DNA of 7,342 bases from Actinomycetes bacterium (lineage in GTDB: Bacteria > Actinomycetota > Acidimicrobiia > Acidimicrobiales > Palsa-688). Where the stretch lies: contig JAKARG010000153.1 in assembly GCA_021819345.1 (NCBI GenBank), positions 1-7,342 of the forward strand, written 5' to 3'. Shown here piece after piece: positions 6,678 through 7,342 of this stretch. The stretch's first letter is position 1; the number at the start of each line of letters is the position of its first letter. The notes under the pieces were generated by a model. That model saw only the letters and a list, made by a program, of their open reading frames with translations, was not told the origin of the DNA and did no database searches. The translations under genes were made by a program, and so were the position numbers.

Positions 6678-6698
6678 GTGGGGAGCCGAGGCGCGCCA

Positions 6699-6744
6699 AC
6701 TGGGTCCCGTAGGAGACCATATGTGGTGCCGAAGGGGACCCAGT
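6699..6744. repeat. Ten-base perfect inverted repeat
   Basis: ACTGGGTCCC at 6699-6708 is the exact reverse complement of GGGACCCAGT at 6735-6744, with 26 bases between, including ACCATATGTGGT, which is itself nearly symmetrical. It could be a bidirectional terminator stem or a protein-binding site. The second arm touches the first 54-base unit. Confidence 0.6.
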
Positions 6745-6856
6745 CGGGGTCGGACCCGGCTCGGGTCGACCCACGGAATCGGCGTCGGACCCGGAGGTCG
6801 GGGTCGGACCCGGCTCGGGTCGACCCACGGGGTCGGCGTCGGACCCGGAGGTCGGG
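6743..6856. repeat. Two 54-base tandem units with internal hairpins
   Basis: Units at 6743-6796 and 6797-6850 differ at only two positions (AATC versus GGTC in the middle). A third unit starts at 6851 but keeps only GTCGGG. Each unit carries GTCGGACCCG, a GCT loop and CGGGTCGAC (6749-6770 and 6803-6824), a nine-pair stem with one bulged base, plus a second copy of GTCGGACCCGG. They end at the acyltransferase stop codon. The repeat is plain; its role is unknown, perhaps transcription termination. Confidence 0.88.
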
Positions 6857-7342
6857 TCAGACGAGGAGGTGTGACACGACGATCGAAGCCGTCCAGGACG
6901 CCGCCACGCAGGCGGCGAGCAGCAGCGCCACCGCCACCCGGTCCCGGGCCAGACGGGTCGAGTGTCGGACCGGGTTCTCCAGCAGGTGGTAGGAGGCCAT
7001 CGCGGTGGCGAAGCTCCCGGCGATCTCCACGACCCTCCAGCCCCAGCCGAGGAGCGGGTGTGGTAGCTGCTCGGGCAGGTTGAGCCAGGCGAAGTGGGTG
7101 AGATAGAGCGAGTAGGAGATGTTGCCCACGTAGACGAGCGGCCGGGTGGACAGCACGGCCGGCACCCCGCGCCCGGCGCCGGCGCTGCCACCCCAGAGCA
7201 GCAGGGCCGCCGACCCACAAGGCAGCAAGGCGAGCCAGCCGGGGTAGGCGCTCGTCGGGCCGAGGACCGCCAGCGCCACGATCAGCAGGACGGTCCCGGC
7301 GGTGGCGGCGAGCGTCCCGGCGCGCACGGATGGCGCCGGGCG
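6857..7342 (-). CDS. Acyltransferase-3 (OafA-like) integral membrane protein, C-terminal part
   Basis: Acyltransferase-3 family proteins move acyl groups, often acetyl, across the membrane onto sugars of surface polymers. The 161 visible residues are the C-terminal part: hydrophobic helices around AGTLAATAGTVLLIVALAVLG and WLALLPCGSAALLLWGG, then the family signature VYVGNISYSLYLTHFAW, then a helix leading into ASYHLLENPVRHS, which matches the conserved SYxLxExPxR near the domain end. A final helix ends IVVSHLLV and stop. The frame is open to the right edge (before GTG 7325-7327 it reads RPAPS), so that GTG is probably not the start. There is no fused SGNH domain at this end; a stand-alone SGNH protein is encoded two genes away on the opposite strand. 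Target polymer unknown. Confidence 0.87.
   Translation of the reverse strand, partial: RPAPSVRAGTLAATAGTVLLIVALAVLGPTSAYPGWLALLPCGSAALLLWGGSAGAGRGVPAVLSTRPLVYVGNISYSLYLTHFAWLNLPEQLPHPLLGWGWRVVEIAGSFATAMASYHLLENPVRHSTRLARDRVAVALLLAACVAASWTASIVVSHLLV

Larger units (their letters stand above)
6625..6856. other. Non-coding gap between convergent genes
   Basis: These 232 bases separate the propeller stop from the acyltransferase stop on the other strand. I see no credible gene here. The gap holds a hairpin at 6654-6677, a ten-base inverted repeat at 6699-6708 and 6735-6744, and the 54-base tandem pair from 6743. Together these could stop transcription from both sides. Confidence 0.7.

Noticed and set aside
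6743..6856. CRISPR-like array
   Set aside because: Units are contiguous without spacers, only two complete copies exist, and no cas gene is present.
6743..6870. Frameshifted C-terminal extension of the acyltransferase through the 54-base repeat
   Set aside because: The protein already ends naturally after its last membrane helix (SHLLV), and another frame change would be needed.
5899..7218. Long minus-strand frame across the propeller gene, the gap and the acyltransferase
   Set aside because: It is antisense to the CX5C gene and out of frame with the clear acyltransferase. Its 18-residue repeats are only the translation of the 54-base units.

Overview
The window is very GC-rich, with codons overwhelmingly ending in G or C. 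It carries a murT-gatD pair for amidating the D-glutamate of lipid II, plus a secreted CX5C-repeat protein of a kind I associate with high-GC actinobacteria. Taken together this suggests an actinobacterium, perhaps class Acidimicrobiia. The class-level placement is an inference from gene content.

Layout: (1) 1-1622 (+): the 3' part of a VirD4/TraG-type coupling ATPase, entering from the left edge. A strong GC hairpin follows its stop. (2) 1728-4102 (+): murT and gatD, overlapping by 4 bases, preceded by a -10-like TAGCCT that suggests a nearly leaderless transcript. (3) 4221-5381 (+): a membrane-anchored SGNH/GDSL (DUF459-like) hydrolase with a long Pro/Ala/Ser linker. (4) 5372-6624 (+): a secreted seven-fold CX5C repeat protein, probably a seven-bladed beta-propeller, whose frame is broken by an apparent one-base deletion near 5903-5906. 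(5) 6625-6856: a non-coding gap between convergent genes, holding GC hairpins and two near-identical 54-base tandem units. (6) 6857-7342 (-): the C-terminal part of an acyltransferase-3 (OafA-like) membrane protein, entering from the right edge.

Functionally, genes 2-4 look like one cell-envelope transcription unit. MurT/GatD make D-isoglutamine in lipid II; the SGNH protein and the propeller protein would act outside the membrane. The convergent acyltransferase is the usual partner type for SGNH proteins in O-acylation of surface polymers.

No new mobile or defence system is evident. The most unusual signals are the seven-fold CX5C architecture with its frameshift, the insertion of short tandem repeats into conserved enzymes (notably inside the MurT zinc ribbon), the GGDD in place of the SGNH Asn block, and the 54-base repeat pair.
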